Translations under genes and position numbers: made by a program
NCBI RefSeq assembly: GCF_003992615.1
Contig: NZ_RZMY01000016.1
Coordinates: 416,119 to 480,118, forward strand
DNA from: Flagellimonas beolgyonensis
GTDB lineage: Bacteria; Bacteroidota; Bacteroidia; Flavobacteriales; Flavobacteriaceae
Length of the DNA stretch: 64,000 bases
Direction of reading: 5' to 3'
Part shown: positions 43,733-52,785 of the stretch, piece after piece
Layout: every line of letters starts with the position of its first letter
Position numbering within the stretch: the stretch's first letter is position 1
Notes under the pieces: generated by a model
What the model was told of the DNA's origin: nothing
The model's database searches: none
The model's input: only the letters and a program-made list of their open reading frames with translations

Positions 43733-45511
43733 TTGGAAAACCTTTTAGCACATATCAATAGCCCTGCCGACCTCAAAAAATTGAGCATGGACCAGTTGCC
43801 ACAACTTGCAGGGGAACTGAGGGAATTCATCATTGATATTGTATCGACCAAAGAAGGCCACTTAGGGGCAAGTTTGGGTGTAGTGGAGCTTACCATTGCC
43901 CTACATTATGTTTTCAATACCCCAAAAGACAAACTCATTTGGGATGTGGGCCATCAGGCCTATGGCCATAAAATACTTACCGGCCGCAAAAATGTATTCA
44001 ATACCAATCGCCAAATGGGTGGCATTAGTGGATTTCCCAAAAGAAGTGAAAGCGAATACGACGACTTCGGTACCGGACACAGTTCCACGGCCATTTCTGC
44101 CATTTTGGGCATGGCCATGGCATCCAAATTAAAAGGAAATCATACCAGACAACACGTTGCCGTCGTGGGCGATGCTTCCATTGCCAGTGGTATGGCCTTC
44201 GAAGGTCTTAACCACTTGGGGGTTACAGATGCCAATGTTTTGGTGATCCTGAACGATAATGCCATCGGCATCGATCCCAGTGTGGGCGCTTTGAAAAAAT
44301 ACCTGACCAACGTAAAGGCCGGCACCGCCAAGGACGAAAATATTTTTGAATGCCTGAACCTGAACTACTCCGGGCCTTTGGACGGCCATGACCTGCCTTC
44401 CCTTGTTCAGGAATTGGAACGTTTGAAAACAGTAAATGGTCCAAAATTGTTGCACATCATCACTACCAAGGGCAAAGGCCTACAAAAGGCTGAAGAAGAC
44501 CAAGTGGTTTACCATGCCCCGGGCAAATTCGACAAGCATACTGGGGAACGGGTCAAAAAATACAATGGAGATGAACCGCCCAAGTACCAAGATGTTTTTG
44601 GACATACCTTGGTGGAACTGGCTCAAAAAAACAAAAACATTGTGGGTATTACACCTGCAATGCCCACGGGCAGTTCATTAAAATTTATGATGGAAGAGCT
44701 CCCCGATCAAGCTTATGATGTCGGAATCGCAGAACAACATGCGGTTACCTTGGCCGCCGGAATGGCCACCCAAGGCCTTGTCCCGTTCTGTAATATCTAT
44801 TCCACATTTCTACAGCGCGCCTACGATCAAGTGATCCATGACGTGGCCCTGCAGAATATCCCCGTGATCTTTTGTTTGGATCGGGCCGGTTTGGTCGGTC
44901 AAGATGGGCCCACCCACCATGGGGTTTTTGATCTGGCCTATTTGCGGTGCATTCCCAATATGGTCGTTTTCGCCCCAATGGACGAAATGGAACTTCGCAA
45001 TATCATGTACACGGCACAACAAAAACTACCGCATCCCATCGCCATTCGTTATCCAAGGGGAAGGGGTGTAAATTTGGATTGGAGACAACCCTTTGAACCC
45101 ATTGCATTGGGTACCGGCCGCCGTTTGAAGAAAGGCAGTAAATTGGCAATTCTTTCTGTTGGGCATATCGGAAACGAAATGGAAACGTTGATTTCCAAGT
45201 TGCCCGACCCAAGCCTAGTAGGGCATTACGATATGCGGTTCGTAAAACCGTTGGACAAGAAAATGTTGGAAACCATCTTTGCCCACTATGACCACATTGT
45301 AACGATGGAAGATGGTTGTATAATGGGTGGTTTTGGGTCTGCCGTATTGGAATTTGCCAACGAAGCGGGTTTTAAAAACCCCGTCAAAATATTTGGTGTT
45401 CCCGATAAGTTCATAGAACAAGGTGAAATTTCGGAAACCCATCAAATGGCTGGTATGGATTTTGATACCATTTTTACCTTTGTAAAATCAACCTTAGACC
45501 AATGCGGATAG
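43733..45511 (+). CDS. dxs: 1-deoxy-D-xylulose-5-phosphate synthase
   Basis: 592-residue thiamine-diphosphate enzyme joining pyruvate and glyceraldehyde 3-phosphate, first step of the MEP isoprenoid pathway that feeds the carotenoid and quinone enzymes. Seen: GHLGASLGVVELTIALHYVF, the ThDP loop GDASIASGMAFEGLNH, NDNAIGIDPSVGA and the transketolase-like DGPTHHGVFDLAYLRCIPN. The start is taken as TTG at 43733 (MENLLAHINSPADLKK), fitting family alignment and a promoter box at 43714; a longer form from 43700 would add 11 residues. Its end overlaps the DUF3078 gene by 10 nt. Confidence 0.95.
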   Translation: MENLLAHINSPADLKKLSMDQLPQLAGELREFIIDIVSTKEGHLGASLGVVELTIALHYVFNTPKDKLIWDVGHQAYGHKILTGRKNVFNTNRQMGGISGFPKRSESEYDDFGTGHSSTAISAILGMAMASKLKGNHTRQHVAVVGDASIASGMAFEGLNHLGVTDANVLVILNDNAIGIDPSVGALKKYLTNVKAGTAKDENIFECLNLNYSGPLDGHDLPSLVQELERLKTVNGPKLLHIITTKGKGLQKAEEDQVVYHAPGKFDKHTGERVKKYNGDEPPKYQDVFGHTLVELAQKNKNIVGITPAMPTGSSLKFMMEELPDQAYDVGIAEQHAVTLAAGMATQGLVPFCNIYSTFLQRAYDQVIHDVALQNIPVIFCLDRAGLVGQDGPTHHGVFDLAYLRCIPNMVVFAPMDEMELRNIMYTAQQKLPHPIAIRYPRGRGVNLDWRQPFEPIALGTGRRLKKGSKLAILSVGHIGNEMETLISKLPDPSLVGHYDMRFVKPLDKKMLETIFAHYDHIVTMEDGCIMGGFGSAVLEFANEAGFKNPVKIFGVPDKFIEQGEISETHQMAGMDFDTIFTFVKSTLDQCG

Positions 45512-46560
45512 TATATTTTGTTGTGCTGATCCTTGCCGTATCCTTTTCAGCAAATGCCCAGATCAACCGACTCAAAGTTTTTGAACCCGATAGCACCGAT
45601 TCTGGTGTTAAAGTGGTGCGCATCAAAGATGTAAAACTGAAATACCTGCCCCGGGATGCCAAACTTACCGATCCTCGGGCTGTGCTGAATCGTGTAAAGC
45701 CATTGCGTAAGTGGTACAAACGCTTTGTTCCCACTTCGTTTTGGAAAAAAGTGAACGAATTCGGACTAAACATCAATGAGGTTGCCTTTGTAAATTGGAA
45801 CGCAGGGGGCGATAATTCGGTATCGGCCTTGGCCAGTTTCCGGTTTTCCCGAAACTATAAATTCCGCTACCTCAACTGGAACAACGAAGCCATTTTCCGA
45901 TACGGGCTCAATGCCCAAGAGGGACGAAAACTGCGAAAAACCGACGATCAGTTACGGTTGTCCTCCACCATCAGTTTCCGAAAGGATACGATAACAAGCT
46001 GGTATTATTCCGTTAAGGCCAATTTCAATACCCAATTTTCCAACGGTTTTAAATATCCTGATCGCGACAATCCGATTTCCCGGTTTATGTCGCCCGGTTA
46101 CCTCTTTGTGGGTACGGGTACCTCCTACATTCCGGCCAATGACAAATTCAATCTCTATATTTCCCCTGCAACCATGAAGTCGACCTTTGTTTTGGACGAA
46201 ACTTTGTCCAGCCAAGGAGCATTTGGGGTGGCTAAGGGTGAGAATGTCTTTTTGGAACTTGGTTTTTTGATTACCAACACCTGGGAGAAGGAAATTATGA
46301 AAAATGTGTTGATGAACCATCGCATTAATCTATACACGGATTACATACGAAGTTTTGGAAATATTGATGTGGACTGGGAAATGAACTTTAACCTGAAGGT
46401 CAACGAGTTCATCAATGCGAACATTGGCACCCACATCATCTTTGATGATGACATTAAGTTTGATGAAGTGGTCGCGGAAGATGGCACCATTGTCGATCCC
46501 GGAATTTCCCGGATCCAGTTCAAACAACTCCTCGGTGTGGGCCTTCTTTATTCCTTCTAA
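45502..46560 (+). CDS. DUF3078 outer-membrane-type protein
   Basis: 352 residues, signal peptide cleaved near ANAQ (residue 19). The mature part alternates aromatic and polar residues as in a beta-barrel (FRFSRNYKFRYLNWNNEAIF, NLKVNEFINANIGTHIIFDD) and ends in an aromatic residue (LLYSF), typical of Bacteroidota DUF3078 proteins. Function unknown; probably sits in the outer membrane. Translationally coupled to dxs. Stop codons overlap those of the convergent dGTPase gene (CTAA, 46557-46560). Confidence 0.85.
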   Translation: MRIVYFVVLILAVSFSANAQINRLKVFEPDSTDSGVKVVRIKDVKLKYLPRDAKLTDPRAVLNRVKPLRKWYKRFVPTSFWKKVNEFGLNINEVAFVNWNAGGDNSVSALASFRFSRNYKFRYLNWNNEAIFRYGLNAQEGRKLRKTDDQLRLSSTISFRKDTITSWYYSVKANFNTQFSNGFKYPDRDNPISRFMSPGYLFVGTGTSYIPANDKFNLYISPATMKSTFVLDETLSSQGAFGVAKGENVFLELGFLITNTWEKEIMKNVLMNHRINLYTDYIRSFGNIDVDWEMNFNLKVNEFINANIGTHIIFDDDIKFDEVVAEDGTIVDPGISRIQFKQLLGVGLLYSF

Positions 46561-47915
46561 ACCGTTTTCCCCGTTAGTTTATCATGAATGTGCACTGCAG
46601 CACTGTCCGATAAACTGGCGACAAAACAACTGGTATCCAGCAAAATGTTGTAGGTGGAGCCCTCTGTGCTTCTATAATTTTCGGGCAGGCTTTTTACCAA
46701 GAGTCGGTCATAATTGGTATCGTTCCCATTTTTGATGTTAATCAAGGCCGTAGTGTACATTTCCAAAAGATCGGAGATCAATCGATAGCCGGCCAATTCC
46801 TTATCAATAACCTCGTCACATTGGTAGATTTTATCAACGCTCAGTTTGATGATGTCATCCACTTGGGCCTGATATTTTCCCTTATCCAGCAATGCCGATT
46901 CAAATTCGCCACGTAAAATTTTATCTTCATTTTTTATGAAAACCTCCACCGCATCCTGGATCAAGGTGTTGATGGCCAATGCACGCAGATAGCTCAATCG
47001 ATCACTGGAGCTGTTCATGGCATTGTATTTTTTGGTGTTGATGGTATCCTTCACCAATTTGATGAGGTATTCCAGGGCATACTCTTCTGCGACCAACCCC
47101 AGATTGATCCCATCTTCAAAATCGATGATGGTGTAACAGATATCGTCTGCCGCTTCCACTAAATAAGTCAATGGATGTCTAAAAAAACCTGTGCCCGGAT
47201 TGCTTGGATTGGCCAAAAGCCCTATTTCGGTAACCACTTCATGGAAAAAGTCACTTTCGGTCTGGAAATACCCAAACTTTTTATCGGCAATGTGGCTGGA
47301 AGGCTTTTTGGGCAGGGAAGCCTTAGGGTATTTCATAAAGGCTCCCAAAGTTGCAAAGCTCAACCGAAGTCCGCCGGGCACTCCGGCCTTGGATTCGGTC
47401 AAAAGTTTGAATCCATTGGCATTCCCTTCAAAGTCGATCAAATCTTGGTATTCCACATCGGTCAGTTCCGAACGGTACTGTTTACCAGGTCCTTGTTTAA
47501 AGAAATTACCGATGGCCTTTTCGCCACTATGCCCAAAAGGCGGGTTCCCGATATCATGGGCAAGGGCAGCTGCGGCCACAATGGCACCAAAATCGTTGAA
47601 TTGGTAGCCGTGGACCTCTTTGAGATAGGGATATTTGGCCAAAATCTGTTGTCCTGCAATCCGCCCAAGGCTTCTCCCTACAACGGAAACTTCCAAGCTA
47701 TGGGTCAAACGCGTATGAACGAATTCCTTTTTGGAACCCACACTAATGGGCATGGGCATTACCTGGGTTTTGTCCTGTAAACTTCTGAAAGCGGACGAGA
47801 AAATAACCCGGTCGTAATCTACCTCAAACCCCAATCGGGTCTCATTTTGTTCTTTTCTCAAGCGTTTGGAAGTGTCTCCTTGACGTTTCAGTGAAAGCAA
47901 CTGTTCCCAGATCAT
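46557..47915 (-). CDS. dgt: Deoxyguanosinetriphosphate triphosphohydrolase (dGTPase)
   Basis: 452 residues from the ATG at 47915 (MIWEQLLSLKR). HD-domain enzyme splitting dGTP or other dNTPs to nucleoside and triphosphate. The metal motif is complete: His in RLTHSLEVSVVGRSLG, HD in AHDIGNPPFGHSGEKA and the later Asp in EAADDICYTIIDFEDG. Length matches the Dgt type-1 group. Such enzymes set dNTP pools and can restrict phage; no defence genes lie nearby, so a housekeeping role is more likely. Confidence 0.93.
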   Translation of the reverse strand: MIWEQLLSLKRQGDTSKRLRKEQNETRLGFEVDYDRVIFSSAFRSLQDKTQVMPMPISVGSKKEFVHTRLTHSLEVSVVGRSLGRIAGQQILAKYPYLKEVHGYQFNDFGAIVAAAALAHDIGNPPFGHSGEKAIGNFFKQGPGKQYRSELTDVEYQDLIDFEGNANGFKLLTESKAGVPGGLRLSFATLGAFMKYPKASLPKKPSSHIADKKFGYFQTESDFFHEVVTEIGLLANPSNPGTGFFRHPLTYLVEAADDICYTIIDFEDGINLGLVAEEYALEYLIKLVKDTINTKKYNAMNSSSDRLSYLRALAINTLIQDAVEVFIKNEDKILRGEFESALLDKGKYQAQVDDIIKLSVDKIYQCDEVIDKELAGYRLISDLLEMYTTALINIKNGNDTNYDRLLVKSLPENYRSTEGSTYNILLDTSCFVASLSDSAAVHIHDKLTGKTV

Positions 47916-48003
47916 TGGCAATTCATTTGGAGCGAAGATATATCAAAAGATAAACTCCGTCCCATTGCAACAAAAATATTGATACTTTTAAGGCCGTATT
48001 TGG

Positions 48004-48021
48004 TAACCTTTTGTTAACCTT
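48004..48021 (+). promoter_or_regulatory. Pho-box-like direct repeat before the phosphate transporter
   Basis: Two exact TAACCTT heptamers separated by 4 nt (TTGT), an 11-bp period, ending 42 nt before the ATG of the PiT gene. This is the geometry of PhoB-type boxes (7-bp conserved plus 4-bp variable units). No good TAnnTTTG -7 box follows. Confidence 0.55.
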
Positions 48022-48063
48022 ATTGCGGATTTATAGTGGCATTTTTGTCATATTTCTTGAAGA

Positions 48064-50337
48064 ATGGGGGAGAATATCTACATATTTATGGTTGTTGCCT
48101 TGGGTATTTTGGCAATAACCGATTTGGTGGTCGGTGTTAGTAATGACGCGGTCAATTTTCTGAACTCGGCGATTGGGTCAAAAGCCTTGTCGTTCAAGAC
48201 CATTATGATCGTGGCGAGTATCGGGATTGCCTTTGGCGCCATTTCGTCAAGTGGTATGATGGAAGTGGCCCGAAAAGGGATTTTTAACCCCGGTGAATTT
48301 GTGTTCGAAGAAATCATGTTCATTTTTATGGCCGTGATGATCACGGACATCTTGCTTCTCGATTTTTTCAATACCCTTGGGATGCCTACATCCACCACGG
48401 TATCCATCGTTTTTGAACTGTTGGGAGCTTCTGTTGCCATTTCGTTGATCAAAATCGCTGACAATAATGGCGGTCTTTCCGATTTAGCCACATACATCAA
48501 CACTGATAAAGCAGCTGAGATTATTTTTGGCATCCTGTTATCGGTATTTATTGCCTTTACCATCGGTGCTCTGGTCCAGTTTGTGTCAAGGGTTTGGATT
48601 TCCTTCGATTTTAAATCCAAGTCCAAATGGATCGAATCCATTTTTGGTGGATTGGCCATTACCGCCATTGTCTATTTCATTTTGGTGAAAGGACTTAAAA
48701 GTGCTGCCTTATTCGACGGCGCCATCTCTGAATTTGTAGCATTACAACCGGAAATCTTCTTACTGGGCAACTTTATATTTTGGACCTTGATTTCCTACCT
48801 CATGGCCACCTTGGGCCGTTTGAACATTTACCGATTGGTGATTGGTTTTGGAACCTTTGCTTTGGCCATGGCCTTTGCAGGTAACGATCTCGTCAACTTC
48901 ATCGGGGTTCCCATTGCTGCTTTGCAATCCTACCAAGACTGGACGGTTTCGGGCATTGCCCCGGCCGATTTCAACATGAAAGGTTTGACTGCCGCGGTGC
49001 GCACCCCTACCCTTTTGTTGTTGCTTTCCGGAGCCGTAATGATCATTACCCTTTGGTTTTCTTCCAAAGCGAAAGGTGTTGTAAAAACCAGCGTAGATCT
49101 GGCTCGCCAGGACGAAGGTGACGAACGCTTTCAACCCAACTACCTGTCGCGTCAAATCGTAAAGTTCAGTATTGCCGCTTTCGAAACCCTTTCCAAAGTG
49201 ATTCCGACCGGGTTGCAACGTCGCATTGACAAACAATTTGTGATTCCCTACACCTACGTGCCTAAAAGCAAAGTTCAGGATATGCCTGCTTTTGATATGG
49301 TTAGGGCTTCGGTTAACTTGATGGTCGCCAGTGTCCTCATATCCATAGCCACTTCAATGAAATTGCCATTGTCCACCACCTATGTTACCTTCATGGTGGC
49401 CATGGGTACTTCCTTGGCCGATAGGGCTTGGGGTGCAGAAAGTGCCGTGTACCGTGTTGCCGGTGTTTTGAACGTAATCGGGGGTTGGTTCTTTACGGCA
49501 TTGAGTGCTTTTATAGCCGCTGCCATTATTGCCTATATCTTGTTTGTGGGCAAGTCGATTGCCCTTGTACTCATGTTGTTGGCGGCTGCAGCCATTTTAT
49601 TGCGGAATTATATTAGCCACAACAAAAAAACCAAAGAAATTAAGGCAGAAGACAGTCTGAGACGTGCGGAAAGCAGTTCTATCCAAGGGGTAATAGAAGA
49701 AAGTGCGGCCAACATTGCCAATGTGGTCAAAAGAAGCAACCGAATCTATTCCAACTCGATCAACGGGCTTGCCAAACACGATCTTGACTTTTTAAAGAAA
49801 AACAAGAAACAGGGCAACAAGCTATCCAACGAAATAGATGATCTAAGAAACCACACGTTCTATTTCATCAAAAACTTGGATGAAGCCCATGTGGGAGCCA
49901 GTAATTTCTACATCAACGCCATGGGCCATTTGACCGATATGTCCCAATCCTTGGAATATATTGGAAAGGTGAGTTACAACCACGTCAACAACAACCACAA
50001 AAAACTCAAATACAACCAGATTAAGGAACTTAAGGAAATCGATCAAAAACTGGAGGAAGTATTCGATAAGACCCAACAGGCATTTGAGGAGCGTTCCTTT
50101 GAGCAGATCGGGGCCATTTTGAGCACCAAACAAGGGTTGTACGATATGGTATCGCAAAAAATTGATCGACAGGTGGCCAGAACACGTACCGAAGAATCGA
50201 GTCCAAAGAACACCACACTATACTTCTCCCTTTTGTTGGAAAGCAAAGACTTGATCTCGGCCATGATGAACCTTTTGGAACTGTACTACGCAGAGCACGA
50301 CAGCTCGGTGACCCCAGCCAAGATCGAGAAGAAATAA
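48064..50337 (+). CDS. Inorganic phosphate transporter (PiT/PHO4 family) with C-terminal PhoU-like helical region
   Basis: 757 residues, longer than E. coli PitA (about 500). Both PHO4 signatures are present: VGVSNDAVNFLNSAIGSKA in the first half and AFAGNDLVNFIGVPIAAL in the middle. About twelve membrane helices end near residue 525. The last 220 residues are soluble and wholly helical with heptad-like spacing (VVKRSNRIYSNSINGLAKHD, HVGASNFYINAMGHLTDMSQ), like PhoU/DUF47 regulators that are usually separate proteins. Moves phosphate (metal-phosphate) with cations. The direct repeat upstream suggests control by a PhoB-like regulator. Confidence 0.92.
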   Translation: MGENIYIFMVVALGILAITDLVVGVSNDAVNFLNSAIGSKALSFKTIMIVASIGIAFGAISSSGMMEVARKGIFNPGEFVFEEIMFIFMAVMITDILLLDFFNTLGMPTSTTVSIVFELLGASVAISLIKIADNNGGLSDLATYINTDKAAEIIFGILLSVFIAFTIGALVQFVSRVWISFDFKSKSKWIESIFGGLAITAIVYFILVKGLKSAALFDGAISEFVALQPEIFLLGNFIFWTLISYLMATLGRLNIYRLVIGFGTFALAMAFAGNDLVNFIGVPIAALQSYQDWTVSGIAPADFNMKGLTAAVRTPTLLLLLSGAVMIITLWFSSKAKGVVKTSVDLARQDEGDERFQPNYLSRQIVKFSIAAFETLSKVIPTGLQRRIDKQFVIPYTYVPKSKVQDMPAFDMVRASVNLMVASVLISIATSMKLPLSTTYVTFMVAMGTSLADRAWGAESAVYRVAGVLNVIGGWFFTALSAFIAAAIIAYILFVGKSIALVLMLLAAAAILLRNYISHNKKTKEIKAEDSLRRAESSSIQGVIEESAANIANVVKRSNRIYSNSINGLAKHDLDFLKKNKKQGNKLSNEIDDLRNHTFYFIKNLDEAHVGASNFYINAMGHLTDMSQSLEYIGKVSYNHVNNNHKKLKYNQIKELKEIDQKLEEVFDKTQQAFEERSFEQIGAILSTKQGLYDMVSQKIDRQVARTRTEESSPKNTTLYFSLLLESKDLISAMMNLLELYYAEHDSSVTPAKIEKK

Positions 50338-50369
50338 ATTGGTATCTTTCCTATCGATAATCCTTCGAT

Positions 50370-51083
50370 ATGAAAAAATACCTTCTTCTTTTAGTAGCCA
50401 CTACATTGGCATTTGGCAAATCCGTTAATGCCCAACTTACGGCTGATGAAGTCCTGCAAAAAGCCATCGCTTATCATGACCCCAACGGCAATTGGAACTC
50501 CCTGAACACGAGCTTCAAGGTAGTTATGGAAACCCCGGACAGACCGGAACGTACCAGCACCATTTCCGTTGATTTTCCCAATCAGCTCTTCCTGCTTAAA
50601 GTGGACCAGAATGGCAATACCTATACATACAATTTAAATGGCAATGATTGCTCGTTCACTTTGAACGGGAACGCCACCGTATCCGAAGCGGATGCTAAAA
50701 AATTCAGATTAAGCTGCGAACGCGGAAACTTCATGAAAAACTACTATACCTATCTTTATGGTTTGCCCATGAAGTTAAAGGACCCTGGCACCAAATTGGA
50801 CCCCAAAGTCCAAAAGAAGACTTTTAAGGGCAAGGAATATTTGGTTTTGAAGGTGACCTATGATGCCGAAGTGGGTACGGATGATTGGTACTTCTATTTT
50901 GATCCTTCCACTTATGCCATGGAGGTCTATCAGTTCTACCATGACGAAAGCAAAAATGATGGGGAATATATCCTTTTGAGCGGATTGGAAGAAATCAACG
51001 GCATTAAAATGCCCAAAGTTCGGGCTTGGTATGTGAACAAGGACAACAAGTATCTCGGCACGGACACCCTTGAGAAAATTTAA
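50370..51083 (+). CDS. DUF6503 family periplasmic protein
   Basis: 237 residues, signal peptide cleaved after VNAQ (about residue 22). The mature domain looks like a LolA/LppX-type half-barrel: EVLQKAIAYHDPNGNWNSLN near the start, then alternating strands and DDWYFYFDPSTYAMEVYQFY. This matches the Bacteroidota DUF6503 family; the ligand is unknown. It has a TATCTTTC box (one base off consensus) just upstream and abuts the next gene. Confidence 0.78.
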   Translation: MKKYLLLLVATTLAFGKSVNAQLTADEVLQKAIAYHDPNGNWNSLNTSFKVVMETPDRPERTSTISVDFPNQLFLLKVDQNGNTYTYNLNGNDCSFTLNGNATVSEADAKKFRLSCERGNFMKNYYTYLYGLPMKLKDPGTKLDPKVQKKTFKGKEYLVLKVTYDAEVGTDDWYFYFDPSTYAMEVYQFYHDESKNDGEYILLSGLEEINGIKMPKVRAWYVNKDNKYLGTDTLEKI

Positions 51084-51084
51084 T

Positions 51085-52191
51085 ATGGGAAATAAAGCAT
51101 TTTTCTATCTGATTTCAATTTGCATCGCAACAACTCTTGCAGCCCAAACCAAAGAGAAACAATGGATGTTGGGTCAATTTGAGCGACCCGTTAACGCCCA
51201 ACCCGTATTGCAATCAGATTCAACTTCATATTTTGTTGATCCCATGACCCAAAAAGAGGCCCATTGGGAGTCCATGGCAACTTTTAATCCGGCAGCCATA
51301 GTTAAGGGCGATTCCATTTATGTATTGTACCGTGCAGAGGAAAAATTGGGCGAAAAGGAAATCGGGGGGCACCGATCACGAATCGGAATGGCCATTTCTG
51401 CGGATGGTTCCCATTTTACCAAAAGGCCCGAACCGATTTTTTATCCCAACAATGACGACCAAAAAGAGAATGAATGGCCCGGCGGCGTTGAAGATCCACG
51501 CATTGTGCAAACGGAAACCGGTCTGTACGTGTTGACGTACACCCAATGGAACCGGAAAGTGCCAAAATTGGCTGTTGCCACTTCCAAAGATTTGGTGCAT
51601 TGGGACAAACATGGCCCTGTTTTTAAAAACCACAGAAATGGTCTTTACCTGGAACGGGAGACCAAATCCGGCGCCATAGTCACCGAGTTGAAAAACGGCA
51701 AATTGGTCGCGGCCAAAATAAATGGAAGCTATTGGATGTATTATGGAGTACCCCACATTTGGTTGGCCCATTCCACCGACCTGATACATTGGACTCCGTT
51801 GGAGACCCACGAAGACAAATTGGCCCCTGTTTTAAGCCCAAGACCCGGCTATTTCGATTCCTGGCTGGTAGAGGCAGGACCGCCTCCAATACTAACGGAT
51901 AAGGGCATTGTGGTTTTGTACAATGCCGGGAATTCCCAAGCTGTTGGGGTCAAAGACCTTGGTAACCGGGTTTATACGGGTGGACAGGCCCTTTTTGATG
52001 CCAATGAACCCTGGAAGCTTTTGGACAGGACTGATCAACCCTTCATAAAACCAGAACTCCCTTTTGAAAAATCGGGCCAGTACAAAGATGGCACCACCTT
52101 TTTGGAAGGCTTGGTATGGTTTAAAGGAGCTTGGTACCTGTATTATGGTACAGCGGATAGCATGGTTGGAGTGGTAACGACCCAAAAATAG
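51085..52191 (+). CDS. Secreted GH130/GH43-like five-bladed propeller protein
   Basis: 368 residues from the ATG at 51085 (the in-frame TTG at 51070 lies within the previous gene). Signal peptide ends near LAAQ (residue 20). The mature part shows repeated blades of a beta-fructofuranosidase/GH130 fold: ATFNPAAIVKGDSIYVLYR, GVEDPRIVQTETGLYVLTYT and WLVEAGPPPILTDKGIVVLY. The VEDPR segment with its Asp is typical of GH130 enzymes acting on mannosides. Secretion favours a hydrolase over a phosphorylase (inference). Starts immediately after the DUF6503 gene. Confidence 0.8.
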   Translation: MGNKAFFYLISICIATTLAAQTKEKQWMLGQFERPVNAQPVLQSDSTSYFVDPMTQKEAHWESMATFNPAAIVKGDSIYVLYRAEEKLGEKEIGGHRSRIGMAISADGSHFTKRPEPIFYPNNDDQKENEWPGGVEDPRIVQTETGLYVLTYTQWNRKVPKLAVATSKDLVHWDKHGPVFKNHRNGLYLERETKSGAIVTELKNGKLVAAKINGSYWMYYGVPHIWLAHSTDLIHWTPLETHEDKLAPVLSPRPGYFDSWLVEAGPPPILTDKGIVVLYNAGNSQAVGVKDLGNRVYTGGQALFDANEPWKLLDRTDQPFIKPELPFEKSGQYKDGTTFLEGLVWFKGAWYLYYGTADSMVGVVTTQK

Positions 52192-52197
52192 CGAAGA

Positions 52198-52782
52198 CTA
52201 CCTATAAAAATTCATCTCGTCCATATACTTCCACACCGATTCTGGTAGCATGGGCCGTATGTTTTTGCCGGCCTTGTGGGCCTTTCGGATAAAAGTGGAT
52301 GATATTTCCATGATCGGGGCGTCGACCTTGGTGATTTTCGGATGCCCTTTGAACTGATGATCCACCGTACCTTCCGAAACCCTGGGATACACATAAATGG
52401 CATAGAGTTCCAAAATGGTTTCGTAGTTCTTCCATTTATGGAAACTTTTCAGATTGTCCTCACCCATAATCAGGGCAAATTGGTGGTCTTCCCCATATTT
52501 TTCATCCAAATGCGCCAAAGTATTGATGGTATAGTTGGGTTGGGGCAGATCGAATTCAATCTTGCTTGGTTTCAGTTTGGGATATTCCTGTACGGCCTCG
52601 TACACCATTTGGTACCGATGATGATCGTCCAACATCGATTGCTTGGTCTTGAACGGACTTTGGGGGGTAATCACGAACCAAACCTCATCGAGGTCGGAAA
52701 ACTCCACCAAATGGTTCGCTATGATCAAATGGCCAATGTGAATGGGATTGAAGGTGCCGAAAAAGAGCCCTATCTTTTTCAT
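52198..52782 (-). CDS. nadD: Nicotinate-nucleotide adenylyltransferase
   Basis: 194-residue nucleotidyltransferase making deamido-NAD from nicotinate mononucleotide and ATP. GTFNPIHIGHL (residues 9-19) is the T/HxGH site, and the C-terminal SSTFIRKA matches the second ATP-binding motif (ISSTxIR). Third gene of the yicC-gmk-nadD operon, 3 nt after gmk. Its 3' end lies 6 nt from the convergent GH130-like gene. Confidence 0.95.
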   Translation of the reverse strand: MKKIGLFFGTFNPIHIGHLIIANHLVEFSDLDEVWFVITPQSPFKTKQSMLDDHHRYQMVYEAVQEYPKLKPSKIEFDLPQPNYTINTLAHLDEKYGEDHQFALIMGEDNLKSFHKWKNYETILELYAIYVYPRVSEGTVDHQFKGHPKITKVDAPIMEISSTFIRKAHKAGKNIRPMLPESVWKYMDEMNFYR

Positions 52783-52785
52783 GTG

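Noticed and set aside
46557..47915. dGTPase as part of an anti-phage island
   Set aside because: Neighbours are dxs, DUF3078 and a phosphate transporter; no defence, toxin or mobile genes are nearby.
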